A stretch of DNA of 64,000 nt from Olivibacter jilunii. GTDB taxonomy: Bacteria > Bacteroidota > Bacteroidia > Sphingobacteriales > Sphingobacteriaceae. Each line of letters starts with the position of its first letter. The stretch's first letter is position 1. The notes beneath the pieces were generated by a model. That model was not told the origin of the DNA. It saw only the letters and a program-made list of their open reading frames with translations, and ran no database searches. Positions 1 through 7,352 of the stretch are shown here, piece after piece. Location: contig NZ_LR027852.1 in assembly GCF_900607235.1 (NCBI RefSeq), forward strand, positions 372,001 to 436,000. The letters are read 5' to 3'. Made by a program: the position numbers and the translations under genes.

Positions 1-2
1 CT

Positions 3-656
3 GTCGTAAATGCAACAAAGGCAATGGAAGCCAGCATCCCGGTTTTTTGCATGGACCGGGAGATTAACTCGCGATCTGCAGCCACTTCACAGATCCTATC
101 GGATAGCTATGCGGCCTGTGTACAATTGGGTGAATTATTTGCCAACGATTTGGAGCGACGGGGGAATTATGCGGAAATATTGGGTATTGTTTCGGATAAC
201 AATACCTGGAATCGCTCCAAAGGTTTCCATAGCGTAGTGGATAATTTCCCCAATTTGAAAATGGTAGCTCAACAGAGCGCTGATTTTGACCGCAATAAAG
301 CCATGGAAGTAATGGAATCTATTTTACAGGGACATCCGGATATTAAGGGTGTTTTTTGTGGAAATGATGCCATGGCAATGGGCGCTTATCAAGCAACGGT
401 CGCAGCGGGAAAGCAAGATCAGATAAAAATATATGGCTTCGACGGTGCCGAAGATGCCGTACATGCAGTTGCAGATGGCCGTATACAGGCTACCGCCATG
501 CAATTTCCTAAAGTAATCGCTGAGAAAGCGGCTAAGTTTGCAGATGCTTACTTCAAAGGAGAGCGGACATTTCGTAAGAAGCTACCGATTGCAGTGGATG
601 TTGTGACGCAGGAAAATATCAACCAATATATTGCTTATGGCAAAAAAACTAAGTAA
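3..656 (+). CDS. Sugar ABC transporter periplasmic binding protein (5' truncated by window edge)
   Basis: This is the C-terminal part of a type I periplasmic sugar-binding protein (RbsB / Peripla_BP_4 family). The frame is open from base 3, so the start and signal peptide lie outside the window. It begins within the strand that reads IPVFCMDREI, the usual 'IPVV..DR' position before the ligand site. Further on, GVFCGNDAMAMGAYQA matches the hinge-proximal 'F..ND.MA.GA' motif and IYGFDGAEDA the third ligand-contact segment. The family delivers a mono- or disaccharide to an inner-membrane ABC transporter. It is first of five same-strand genes, and the next start lies one base after its stop, so an operon is clear. 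The substrate cannot be read from the sequence; neighbours suggest a sugar or polyol that is phosphorylated on entry. Confidence 0.9.
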   Translation, partial: VVNATKAMEASIPVFCMDREINSRSAATSQILSDSYAACVQLGELFANDLERRGNYAEILGIVSDNNTWNRSKGFHSVVDNFPNLKMVAQQSADFDRNKAMEVMESILQGHPDIKGVFCGNDAMAMGAYQATVAAGKQDQIKIYGFDGAEDAVHAVADGRIQATAMQFPKVIAEKAAKFADAYFKGERTFRKKLPIAVDVVTQENINQYIAYGKKTK

Positions 657-657
657 T

Positions 658-1311
658 ATGATGAAGCGCGGACTTAAATATGTATTCATGGCCCTTATAG
701 GTGCCACTTTGATTTACCATTCTGTTTACTTCAAAAGCCTTCAGAGGGTTAAGGCAAGTGTCAAGGATCTTAATATTGATAGTTATGCTAAGAATTACTT
801 GTTTAAGCTTATTCCTAACGCCAAGTCTGAATTTGTGGATATTACTCTGCTTCGTAGGGCGCTGGTGGAAAATGCTTCGCAAGCCTTTGCAAGCTATTCT
901 CATGCAGTAAGCGATGGAGACCTTCGCTATTTTATGGTGACAGGCGCCGGTGTGGTTGTGCAAACGGACTCCGATTATATATGGAGCCGAAGTGACACAA
1001 AGCCAGCCATTAAGCTAGCGACAAAATACATATACGGAACGGCAGCAAGAGACGCAGCTGGCTTGATAGCGGTAGACTCTTTTGATAATACGATGGTGTT
1101 CAATGAGCTCTCTGAAAAGATTAATGAGTTAGTTCGTAAGGAGATAGTGCCTATCTCGGAGAACTTCAAGCCCGGCGATAGCCTTCGATTTACAGGTGCC
1201 CTTGGTTTAAGCACAAAAGCTCCGCAACTAACAGAAGCAACTATTATTCCTCTACAGCTGGAACGATTGGAAACTAACGATAAAAAGGATCAAGATGTTA
1301 GAGACCGTTAA
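658..1311 (+). CDS. DUF2291-type membrane-anchored protein of sugar ABC operon
   Basis: The protein is about 217 aa. I place the start at the ATG at 658, one base after the binding-protein stop; an upstream TTG at 631 and ATG at 637 are in frame but overlap the previous gene. The N-terminus is short and basic, followed by one hydrophobic segment (about residues 8-24, YVFMALIGATLIYHS), so it is anchored with its bulk in the periplasm. The order binding protein - this protein - ATPase - permease is typical of DUF2291 proteins, which are annotated as predicted periplasmic lipoproteins next to RbsABC-type systems; no lipobox cysteine is seen here. The tail carries RFTGALGLSTKAPQ and a TIIPLQLE end. 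It overlaps the ATPase gene by 17 bp, implying translational coupling. Function is unproven; a transporter accessory role is inferred. Confidence 0.7.
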   Translation: MMKRGLKYVFMALIGATLIYHSVYFKSLQRVKASVKDLNIDSYAKNYLFKLIPNAKSEFVDITLLRRALVENASQAFASYSHAVSDGDLRYFMVTGAGVVVQTDSDYIWSRSDTKPAIKLATKYIYGTAARDAAGLIAVDSFDNTMVFNELSEKINELVRKEIVPISENFKPGDSLRFTGALGLSTKAPQLTEATIIPLQLERLETNDKKDQDVRDR

Positions 1312-2800
1312 TATTACCAAGAGATTTGCAGGAGTAACTGCGCTTAATAATGTTAACCTTCAGTTGATGCCGGGGAAAGTTACTGCACTTATCGGTGAAA
1401 ATGGAGCTGGGAAGTCGACGCTTATGAAAATACTGTCAGGTGTATATACCTCCTACGAGGGGCAGGTTGTATACAAGGGGCGTGAAATGCATTTTGCAAA
1501 TCCAAAGGAAGCGCAGAATAGCGGCATCGCTATCATTCATCAAGAACTTAATTTGATTCCGGACCTTTCGATTTTCGAAAATATTTATTTGGGAAGAGAG
1601 CTTATCGACACTTGGGGGTTTGTTGATCGGAAGACCATGCGTAAGCAAACCCAAAGTCTACTGCAAAGATTGAAACTTGATCTTAGTGTGGATTGCCTCA
1701 TACGCGATTTGAAGGTTGGACAACAACAAGTGGTAGAAATTGCCAAAGCTTTACTGACAGATGCCGATGTCTTGATTATGGATGAACCAACCTCGGCTAT
1801 CAGTGAACAGGAAGTGGACGTGCTTTTTGATATTATTGAAAGACTTCGAAGTGAAGGTAAAACGATTGTCTATATCTCTCATAAATTGGATGAATTGTTC
1901 AAAATAGCAGATGCTTACATCGTGTTACGTGACGGTTGTGTGGTTGAAAGTGGCGATATATGTAACGTGAATCATGATGTATTGATCAGTAAAATGGTGG
2001 GTAGGGATATTCAATTATTGAAAGTAGGAACCAGGGCCCTGGCTGAAGAGGTAGTGTTAAAAGTTGATAATCTGTGTTTGTATGATGTCCATTCGAAACA
2101 ACGCCTCGTCGTCGATCATGCTTCTTTTCAAGTTCATCGGGGTGAAATATTAGGTCTGTTCGGTTTAATGGGAGCAGGTAGAACGGAACTGCTGGAAACT
2201 ATCATCGGTATGCATGACACCCGTAAAAGCGGCGAGATTCTGATGGACGGGCAGACGCTTCGTTTAAAATCTCCTCAGCAAGCCATACAGGCAGGGATCG
2301 TTTTAGTACCCGAAGATCGGAAGAAAAATGGTTTGGTTTTAGGTCTTGACATTAAAACAAATGTCAGTCTCAGTCGACTGCAGGAAGTGAGCGAGTTCGG
2401 CTTTATCAATAAGAGAAAGGACTTAAGTCTGGCACAGCACTATGTCGATTCCTTAAAGATCAAGTGTTCTTCGCCCACCCAACAAACAAAAAATCTCAGC
2501 GGAGGGAATCAACAAAAAGTGGTGCTAGCCCGATGCCTTGTAACTAAACCCCGTGTATTGTTATTAGATGAGCCCACACGAGGTATTGACCCCCACGCTA
2601 AAAACGAAATATATAAACTGATCTTAAGTTTAGCCGAACAAGGGATGGCCATTGTGGTTGTCTCCTCTGAACTACCGGAAATTCTGTGTCTATCAGATCG
2701 AGTGATGGTAATGAGCGAAGGCCGATTAACTGCCACTTTTCAAGCCGCGGAAGCTAATGAAGATAATATATTAAAGGCAGCCATTCCGAAAACTATCTAA
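1295..2800 (+). CDS. Sugar ABC transporter, fused double ATP-binding subunit (RbsA-like)
   Basis: This 501-aa protein contains two ABC ATPase domains in tandem, as in RbsA/XylG/MglA, and energises sugar import. The N-terminal domain has Walker A GENGAGKST (residues 34-42), a degenerate signature (VGQQQVVEIAK instead of LSGGQ) and Walker B VLIMDEPTSA. The C-terminal domain has a degenerate Walker A (LFGLMGAGRTE), a good signature LSGGNQQKVVLAR and Walker B LLLDEPTRGID. This asymmetry, with one degenerate site per half, is normal for the family. Length is typical (about 500 aa). The start overlaps the previous gene by 17 bp and the permease begins 15 bp downstream. It pairs with the permease at 2816 and the binding protein at 3. 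Confidence 0.95.
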   Translation: MLETVNITKRFAGVTALNNVNLQLMPGKVTALIGENGAGKSTLMKILSGVYTSYEGQVVYKGREMHFANPKEAQNSGIAIIHQELNLIPDLSIFENIYLGRELIDTWGFVDRKTMRKQTQSLLQRLKLDLSVDCLIRDLKVGQQQVVEIAKALLTDADVLIMDEPTSAISEQEVDVLFDIIERLRSEGKTIVYISHKLDELFKIADAYIVLRDGCVVESGDICNVNHDVLISKMVGRDIQLLKVGTRALAEEVVLKVDNLCLYDVHSKQRLVVDHASFQVHRGEILGLFGLMGAGRTELLETIIGMHDTRKSGEILMDGQTLRLKSPQQAIQAGIVLVPEDRKKNGLVLGLDIKTNVSLSRLQEVSEFGFINKRKDLSLAQHYVDSLKIKCSSPTQQTKNLSGGNQQKVVLARCLVTKPRVLLLDEPTRGIDPHAKNEIYKLILSLAEQGMAIVVVSSELPEILCLSDRVMVMSEGRLTATFQAAEANEDNILKAAIPKTI

Positions 2801-2815
2801 TTTAAAAAGAGAAAA

Positions 2816-3784
2816 ATGATTCACCAGCGTATCAAAATCGCCAAATTTCAATCGCTTATTGCACTGGTACTAATGTGTGTAATATTGTCTTTCCTCTCCG
2901 ATAAATTTCTTACACCTGCCAATGGATGGAATGTGCTGCGACAAATTTCAGTTAATATTTGTATTTCTGTAGGAATGACCCTGATAATTTTAACAGCCGG
3001 TATTGATCTATCCGTGGGTTCAATTTTAGCTTTTAGCGGCGCAGTTGTAGCCGGTCTGTTGAAGTTTGGAATAGAAATGCCTTCTTATGATCTCTATGTG
3101 GGATTTACACTTTTAGGTGGCGTATTATCCGGGTTGTTGGTGGGAGCTGCCTTAGGGGCTTTTAACGGCTTGGTAATTACGAAATTCAAAGTACCACCTT
3201 TTGTAGCGACCTTGGCTATGTTAACTATTGCAAGGGGCTTTACCATGCTTTGGACCAAGGGGTATCCAATTTCTTCTTTGGGTAAGGAATTTGCCTATAT
3301 CGGTACCGGTTGGTTTTTAGGTGTGCCCGTTCTTGTTTGGATTGCAGCACTGATTGTGATTGGAGCGATCATATTGACGAACCGAACGGCCTTTGGTAAA
3401 TACATTTATGCCATTGGCGGTAATGAGAATGCTGCGAGGTTATCGGGAATTAATATCAACAGGGTGAAAATTTGGGTGTACACCTTGGCTGGAATTTTAG
3501 CAGCGATAGGAGGTATTATGGTGACGTCGCGTTTAAATTCGGCCCAACCGAATGCCGGCTTAAGTTATGAGCTGGATTCCATTGCAGCTGTAGTCATTGG
3601 TGGTACTTCGCTCGCCGGAGGAAGGGGCACGATCGCAGGGACGGTACTGGGAGCGATGATAATCGGTATATTGAATAATGGCTTGGTACTGATGGATGTT
3701 TCGCCCTTTTGGCAACAAGTCGTAAAAGGCGCAGTTATCCTCTTAGCAGTTATGATTGACAAAGCAAATCATAAAGAAGAATAA
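2816..3784 (+). CDS. Sugar ABC transporter permease (RbsC-like)
   Basis: A 322-aa polytopic inner-membrane permease of the BPD_transp_2 family (RbsC, XylH, AraH). About eight to ten hydrophobic segments are visible. The family motif NARLSGI-x-VKxxVY appears as AARLSGININRVKIWVY, followed by the conserved loop SLAGGRGTIAGTVLGA and ILNNGLVL near the C-terminus. Only one permease gene is present, so a homodimer working with the fused ATPase is expected. The stop is followed by the kinase ATG after a single base. Nothing looks damaged. Confidence 0.95.
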   Translation: MIHQRIKIAKFQSLIALVLMCVILSFLSDKFLTPANGWNVLRQISVNICISVGMTLIILTAGIDLSVGSILAFSGAVVAGLLKFGIEMPSYDLYVGFTLLGGVLSGLLVGAALGAFNGLVITKFKVPPFVATLAMLTIARGFTMLWTKGYPISSLGKEFAYIGTGWFLGVPVLVWIAALIVIGAIILTNRTAFGKYIYAIGGNENAARLSGININRVKIWVYTLAGILAAIGGIMVTSRLNSAQPNAGLSYELDSIAAVVIGGTSLAGGRGTIAGTVLGAMIIGILNNGLVLMDVSPFWQQVVKGAVILLAVMIDKANHKEE

Positions 3785-3785
3785 C

Positions 3786-5279
3786 ATGACAGCAAGTTCT
3801 TGTATTTTAGCGATCGATCAAGGCACTAGCGGTACGAAGTCGCTTGTTTTTGACAGTAAAGGGAACATTTGTGCAGAAGCAACAATCCCCTTAAAAACAA
3901 GTTATTTTGGCGAGGGCTTTGTAGAGCAGCATCCGGAAGATATTTATAAAAATGTTTTACAGTCTGTTCGTGCTTGTTTGCAGCAGTATCAATCTACCGG
4001 TGCCTCTTTGTCGGCGATCGTTTCCTGTGGCATTTCCAATCAACGCGAAACCTTTCTTCTTTGGGACGAATTTGGTTCACCTTTGTGCAACGCGGTGGTA
4101 TGGCAATGTAAGCGATCGGTTGATGTTTGTTATGAGATGCAAAGTCTGGATTTAGGTAATGTTATACATGATAAAACGGGTTTATTCATTGATCCTTATT
4201 TTTCAGGCACTAAACTGATTTGGTTATACCGCAATAATCCCGAAATCCAAAAGGCTATTAAGGCGGGTAAAGCTTATTTTGGGACGGTTGATACATGGTT
4301 GCTCTATCGTTTAACTAAAGGAGAGGCTTATCTTACCGATTATACCAATGCTTCGCGTACCTTGTTATTTAACTTAAATACACTGAGCTGGGATCGGGAA
4401 TTAATCGCTCTTTTTGGCTTGGAGGGCATCCGATTGCCAGAGGTTAAACCTTCGTCCTATGCATTCGGATCGAGTCATTTTGAAGGATTGTTCAAACGAG
4501 CACTTCCTGTCCAGGCAATGATTGGTGATTCGCATGCCGCCGCTTTTGGAGAGGCATGCATCTATCCGGGTACCGCCAAAGCCACTTTAGGTACAGGTTG
4601 TTCGATTCTATTCAACGTAGGAACCGAGCGCCGAAATTCTAATTCCGGAATGGTTTCAACCATCTGCTGGAGTACGGAGGATCGGGTGGACTATGCGTTG
4701 GAGGGTATTATCGTATCCTGCGCCTCACCTTTGGCATGGTTAAAAACGGAACTTGGGTTGCTTACTGATTTCGCGGAGGCGGAAAACATGGCAACATCGG
4801 TAACTGACAACAATGGCGTTTACCTAATACCCGCTTTTAGCGGTTTAGGCGCTCCTTTCTGGGATATGAACAGAAAAGCCTCTTTGGAAGGTTTAACGTT
4901 TTCGAGCAATAAGAACCATATCGTGCGTGCAGCGTTGGAGTCCATTGCCTACCAAATACAAGATGTGTTATCTGCCATGAAACAAGACACGGGTATTCCT
5001 ATTCAAGAACTTATGGTGAACGGAGGTGCAAGTAGCAATAACTTCGTTGTGCAGTTTTTAAGTGATTTACTGGAGGCAAAAGTCATCAGGAACGAAAATA
5101 AAAATGTATCCGCTTTCGGTGCCGGTTTTCTGGCAGGCCTCAAGGCGAACATTTTTCCTGACCTGGATAGCGTTCAATCTCTTTATCATCGGCATCCTAT
5201 TGCGAAGACTACGCAAGTAGCAAAGGTAGCCGAAGCTTATCGTGGATGGCAACGATTTATACATGCGACAAAGTCCTGA
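3786..5279 (+). CDS. FGGY-family carbohydrate kinase (glycerol-kinase-like)
   Basis: A 497-aa sugar or polyol kinase of the FGGY family, closest in look to glycerol kinases. The phosphate-1 loop is LAIDQGTSGTKSLVFD (about residues 8-23). The substrate-site region reads GDSHAAAFGEA where glycerol kinases have GDQQAALFGQ, and the C-terminal ATP-site loop is MVNGGASSNNFVVQFLSD. An in-frame TTG at 3756 would extend it into the permease gene; I prefer the ATG at 3786, one base after the permease stop. Placement at the end of an RbsABC operon suggests it phosphorylates the imported sugar or polyol. Which one is not visible; the Q-to-H change in the GDQQ position argues against simply calling it glycerol kinase. 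Confidence 0.88.
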   Translation: MTASSCILAIDQGTSGTKSLVFDSKGNICAEATIPLKTSYFGEGFVEQHPEDIYKNVLQSVRACLQQYQSTGASLSAIVSCGISNQRETFLLWDEFGSPLCNAVVWQCKRSVDVCYEMQSLDLGNVIHDKTGLFIDPYFSGTKLIWLYRNNPEIQKAIKAGKAYFGTVDTWLLYRLTKGEAYLTDYTNASRTLLFNLNTLSWDRELIALFGLEGIRLPEVKPSSYAFGSSHFEGLFKRALPVQAMIGDSHAAAFGEACIYPGTAKATLGTGCSILFNVGTERRNSNSGMVSTICWSTEDRVDYALEGIIVSCASPLAWLKTELGLLTDFAEAENMATSVTDNNGVYLIPAFSGLGAPFWDMNRKASLEGLTFSSNKNHIVRAALESIAYQIQDVLSAMKQDTGIPIQELMVNGGASSNNFVVQFLSDLLEAKVIRNENKNVSAFGAGFLAGLKANIFPDLDSVQSLYHRHPIAKTTQVAKVAEAYRGWQRFIHATKS

Positions 5280-5356
5280 TTTTGTCTAGTTCATCGTTGA
5301 CTTTGTCCAATTCACGAGATTCGTTCTTATCTCAGTTGCTAACATTATCTACTTTT

Positions 5357-5379
5357 AACCTATATCAAAAATATAGGTT
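5357..5379 (+). promoter_or_regulatory. Hairpin abutting the start codon of the DUF1223 gene
   Basis: The arms aacctata (5357-5364) and tataggtt (5372-5379) are perfect 8-bp complements around a 7-base loop. The last base of the right arm is directly followed by the ATG at 5380. In mRNA this would bury the ribosome-binding region, so translational control is possible. It could also be a DNA operator. Confidence 0.45.
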
Positions 5380-6165
5380 ATGAACACATTAAAAATAATT
5401 GCTTCTGCCGCGGGCTTGGCAGTTTTATTGGTGACAACTGCCGCATTTATCGACTTCAGGTATGAAAAGGAAATAAAAAAAATACAATCGCCCAAAAATG
5501 AAGGAGGTTTTGCCGTTGTTGAGCTATTTACTTCTGAAGGTTGTTCAAGTTGCCCTCCCGCCGATGAATTGATGGAAAAAATCCAAGCGGAAAATGAAAA
5601 CAAACAGCTATACATTTTAGCTTTTCATGTGGATTATTGGGATCATCAAGGTTGGAAAGACCGATTTAGCGATCATGAATTTTCACTTAGGCAAAAGCAA
5701 TATGCCAATTGGATGAAGCTCCAAACTATTTATACCCCACAGGTGATTGTGAATGGCTCAGAGGAAATGATCGGCTCGGAAGCAGGTGCCGTATTCAATG
5801 CAATCAAACGGCAATTAGCACAAAAGGCTTCATCGTCCCTTCGTTTAAGTTGCAAAATACAAAATAAAAAGGCGGTAATACATTATCAAGGTGTCGCTGA
5901 CCAAGAAGAGGCCGAATTGGTACTTACACTTGTTCAACAATCAACAGCCAGTAGTGTAAAAGCTGGCGAGAATGCAGGTCGAAACCTGACACATGTACAG
6001 GTAGTAAGGAAATTAGCACGTAAAAGCTTAAATGGAAAAAAAGAGATTGTATTTTATTTACCTGACGATTTCAATGAAAAAGGATGGGAACTGGTTGGAT
6101 TTGTGCAAAACCTCCGGAACGGTCATATTTCACAAGCAGCGCGTTTTGATTTAGATGAGAAATGA
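5380..6165 (+). CDS. DUF1223 secreted thioredoxin-fold protein
   Basis: This 261-aa protein has an N-terminal hydrophobic signal or anchor (residues 5-24) and a DUF1223 domain. The hallmark is FAVVELFTSEGCSSCPPAD (about residues 44-62) with a CSSC redox motif (C56, C59), followed by FHVDYWDHQGWKDRFS and YTPQVIVNG, all standard for the family. Family members are predicted exported thiol-redox proteins of unknown substrate. It is a single-gene unit with a terminator about 35 bp downstream and a hairpin directly at its start codon. It is convergent with the azoreductase gene. Length is at the upper end of normal because of the C-terminal beta-rich part (about residues 165-261), which resembles the extra domain of longer members. 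Confidence 0.88.
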   Translation: MNTLKIIASAAGLAVLLVTTAAFIDFRYEKEIKKIQSPKNEGGFAVVELFTSEGCSSCPPADELMEKIQAENENKQLYILAFHVDYWDHQGWKDRFSDHEFSLRQKQYANWMKLQTIYTPQVIVNGSEEMIGSEAGAVFNAIKRQLAQKASSSLRLSCKIQNKKAVIHYQGVADQEEAELVLTLVQQSTASSVKAGENAGRNLTHVQVVRKLARKSLNGKKEIVFYLPDDFNEKGWELVGFVQNLRNGHISQAARFDLDEK

Positions 6166-6199
6166 AAAAATTGTCACACCATTAAAATAATGACAAAGT

Positions 6200-6242
6200 A
6201 AAGCCGGCCATTTCTTTGATGAAACAGCTGGCTTTGTTTTTT
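6200..6242 (+). terminator. Rho-independent terminator after DUF1223 gene
   Basis: The arms aaagccggc (6200-6208) and gctggcttt (6227-6235) pair with one G-U, followed by gtttttt. It lies between convergent genes and serves the plus-strand transcript. Confidence 0.75.
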
Positions 6243-6268
6243 GGGTTTTTGAACCTCGAAAAAATAAC

Positions 6269-6865
6269 TCAGATTGCTAATGTATCTACGGCCTTTTCAA
6301 AAGCATTTTCTTGTATACCAGGAATAGCAACACCCTCAACACGATAAGTGGTGATGTCATCTAGGCCAATAAAATTGAGCGCCTTCGTGAGGTAGGGCTC
6401 GGTAAAATCAAAAGACCGCATCGGTCCTTCAGCATATATGCCACCGGAAGAAATGGCTAAATAGACTTTTTTACCTATTAGCAATCCTTCAGGCCCTTCA
6501 GCTCCGTATTTGAAGGTAACACCTGCGCGCATAACATGGTCGAGCCAAGCTTTTAAAGTGGAATGTATACCAAAATTATACATAGGAGCGCCTATAACGA
6601 TGATGTCGGCTTTTTGCAGCTCGGCAATGGCCTCATCCGAATGTTTGATTGCAGTGGCCTGTGCTTCGGTCCTTTTGGACGGCTCGGTCATGAAGGCATG
6701 GAGATGCGCCTCTTCTAAATGTGGAAAGTGCGTCTCTGTTAAGTTATGTACTTTTACATTGCTGCCCGGATACTTAGCAGAAAGCCTTGTCACAATTTCA
6801 TTTCCAAGTTTGATACTGAAAGAGTCCTTGCCTCTAGGACTAGAGATAATATGTAATATATTCAT
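6269..6865 (-). CDS. azoR: FMN-dependent NADH-azoreductase / NAD(P)H quinone reductase
   Basis: A 198-aa flavodoxin-fold reductase of the AzoR/acyl-carrier-phosphodiesterase-like family, reducing azo dyes and quinones with NAD(P)H through FMN. The N-terminus ILHIISSPRGKDSFSIKL is the phosphate-binding strand-loop, GAPMYNFGIHSTLKAWLDHV is the FMN isoalloxazine loop with the family's MYNFGIPS-like motif, and AISSGGIY is the third flavin contact. I choose the ATG at 6865 (MNILHI); a TTG at 6883 would add six non-conserved residues. It is divergent from the HxlR regulator gene with a 38-bp palindrome between them, the usual arrangement for electrophile-induced reductases. Cytoplasmic. Confidence 0.9.
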   Translation of the reverse strand: MNILHIISSPRGKDSFSIKLGNEIVTRLSAKYPGSNVKVHNLTETHFPHLEEAHLHAFMTEPSKRTEAQATAIKHSDEAIAELQKADIIVIGAPMYNFGIHSTLKAWLDHVMRAGVTFKYGAEGPEGLLIGKKVYLAISSGGIYAEGPMRSFDFTEPYLTKALNFIGLDDITTYRVEGVAIPGIQENAFEKAVDTLAI

Positions 6866-6880
6866 CGTTTTAAATTTTTT

Positions 6881-6967
6881 CAAAAGTAAGCAGTGGTACT
6901 TTCAAAAAGATATGACTATACCAAAGGATAGTGCTATCCTTTGGTATAGTCGCAATTGCTATCTTTG
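6881..6967. promoter_or_regulatory. Divergent azoR/HxlR control region with perfect 18-bp inverted repeat
   Basis: A perfect inverted repeat, gactataccaaaggatag (6914-6931) and its exact complement (6934-6951), has a 2-base spacer. Candidate Bacteroidota -7 elements (TAnnTTTG) flank it: TACTTTTG on the minus strand (6888-6881) toward azoR and TATCTTTG on the plus strand (6960-6967) toward the regulator. The latter ends only 4 bases before the regulator ATG, so it would give a leaderless message or be fortuitous. The palindrome is a strong operator candidate for the neighbouring HxlR protein. Confidence 0.7.
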
Positions 6968-6971
6968 TTTT

Positions 6972-7352
6972 ATGGAAGATCACGTATACACTAAACAAAC
7001 GTGCACTGAAAATATTCAGGCAGTTAGAGATGCTTTATATGTACTGAATGGAAAGTGGAAATTGTTGGTGATTATTGCGCTGACGGAGGGGGCTACACGC
7101 TTTACAGAAATCGAAAAGTCAATCGGTGAAATTACGCCAAAGGTACTTTCGAAAGAATTAAGAGAGCTGGAACTGAATGAGTTTATAGAAAGAAAGGTGC
7201 TGAATACCGTACCTGTGCAAATCCACTACGAGTTGACATCACACAGTGATTCATTGAAAGAAGTAATTAACTCCCTAGCTATTTGGGGTAAACAGCACAG
7301 GGAATACATACAAAATAAAAGAAAGCTCATGCAATCGAATAAGAGCGTCTAG
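6972..7352 (+). CDS. HxlR-family winged-helix transcriptional regulator
   Basis: This 126-aa protein is a standard-length HxlR/MarR-like regulator. A cysteine near the N-terminus (KQTCTENI) is the position used for redox or electrophile sensing in HypR/QorR/YodB relatives. The winged helix follows: VLNGKWKLLVIIAL, RFTEIEKSIGEITPKVLSKEL (recognition helix) and VPVQIHYELT (wing). The ATG at 6972 is chosen; the reading frame is open far upstream, but that stretch lies inside azoR and is not protein-like. It is divergent from azoR across a perfect palindrome, so it probably represses azoR and itself. It ends tail-to-tail with the MFS gene with a 4-bp overlap. Confidence 0.9.
   Translation: MEDHVYTKQTCTENIQAVRDALYVLNGKWKLLVIIALTEGATRFTEIEKSIGEITPKVLSKELRELELNEFIERKVLNTVPVQIHYELTSHSDSLKEVINSLAIWGKQHREYIQNKRKLMQSNKSV

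Noticed and set aside
6510-6971. N-terminal extension of the HxlR reading frame
   Set aside because: The frame stays open antisense to azoR, but the sequence is not protein-like, and the family length (126 aa) fits the ATG at 6972.
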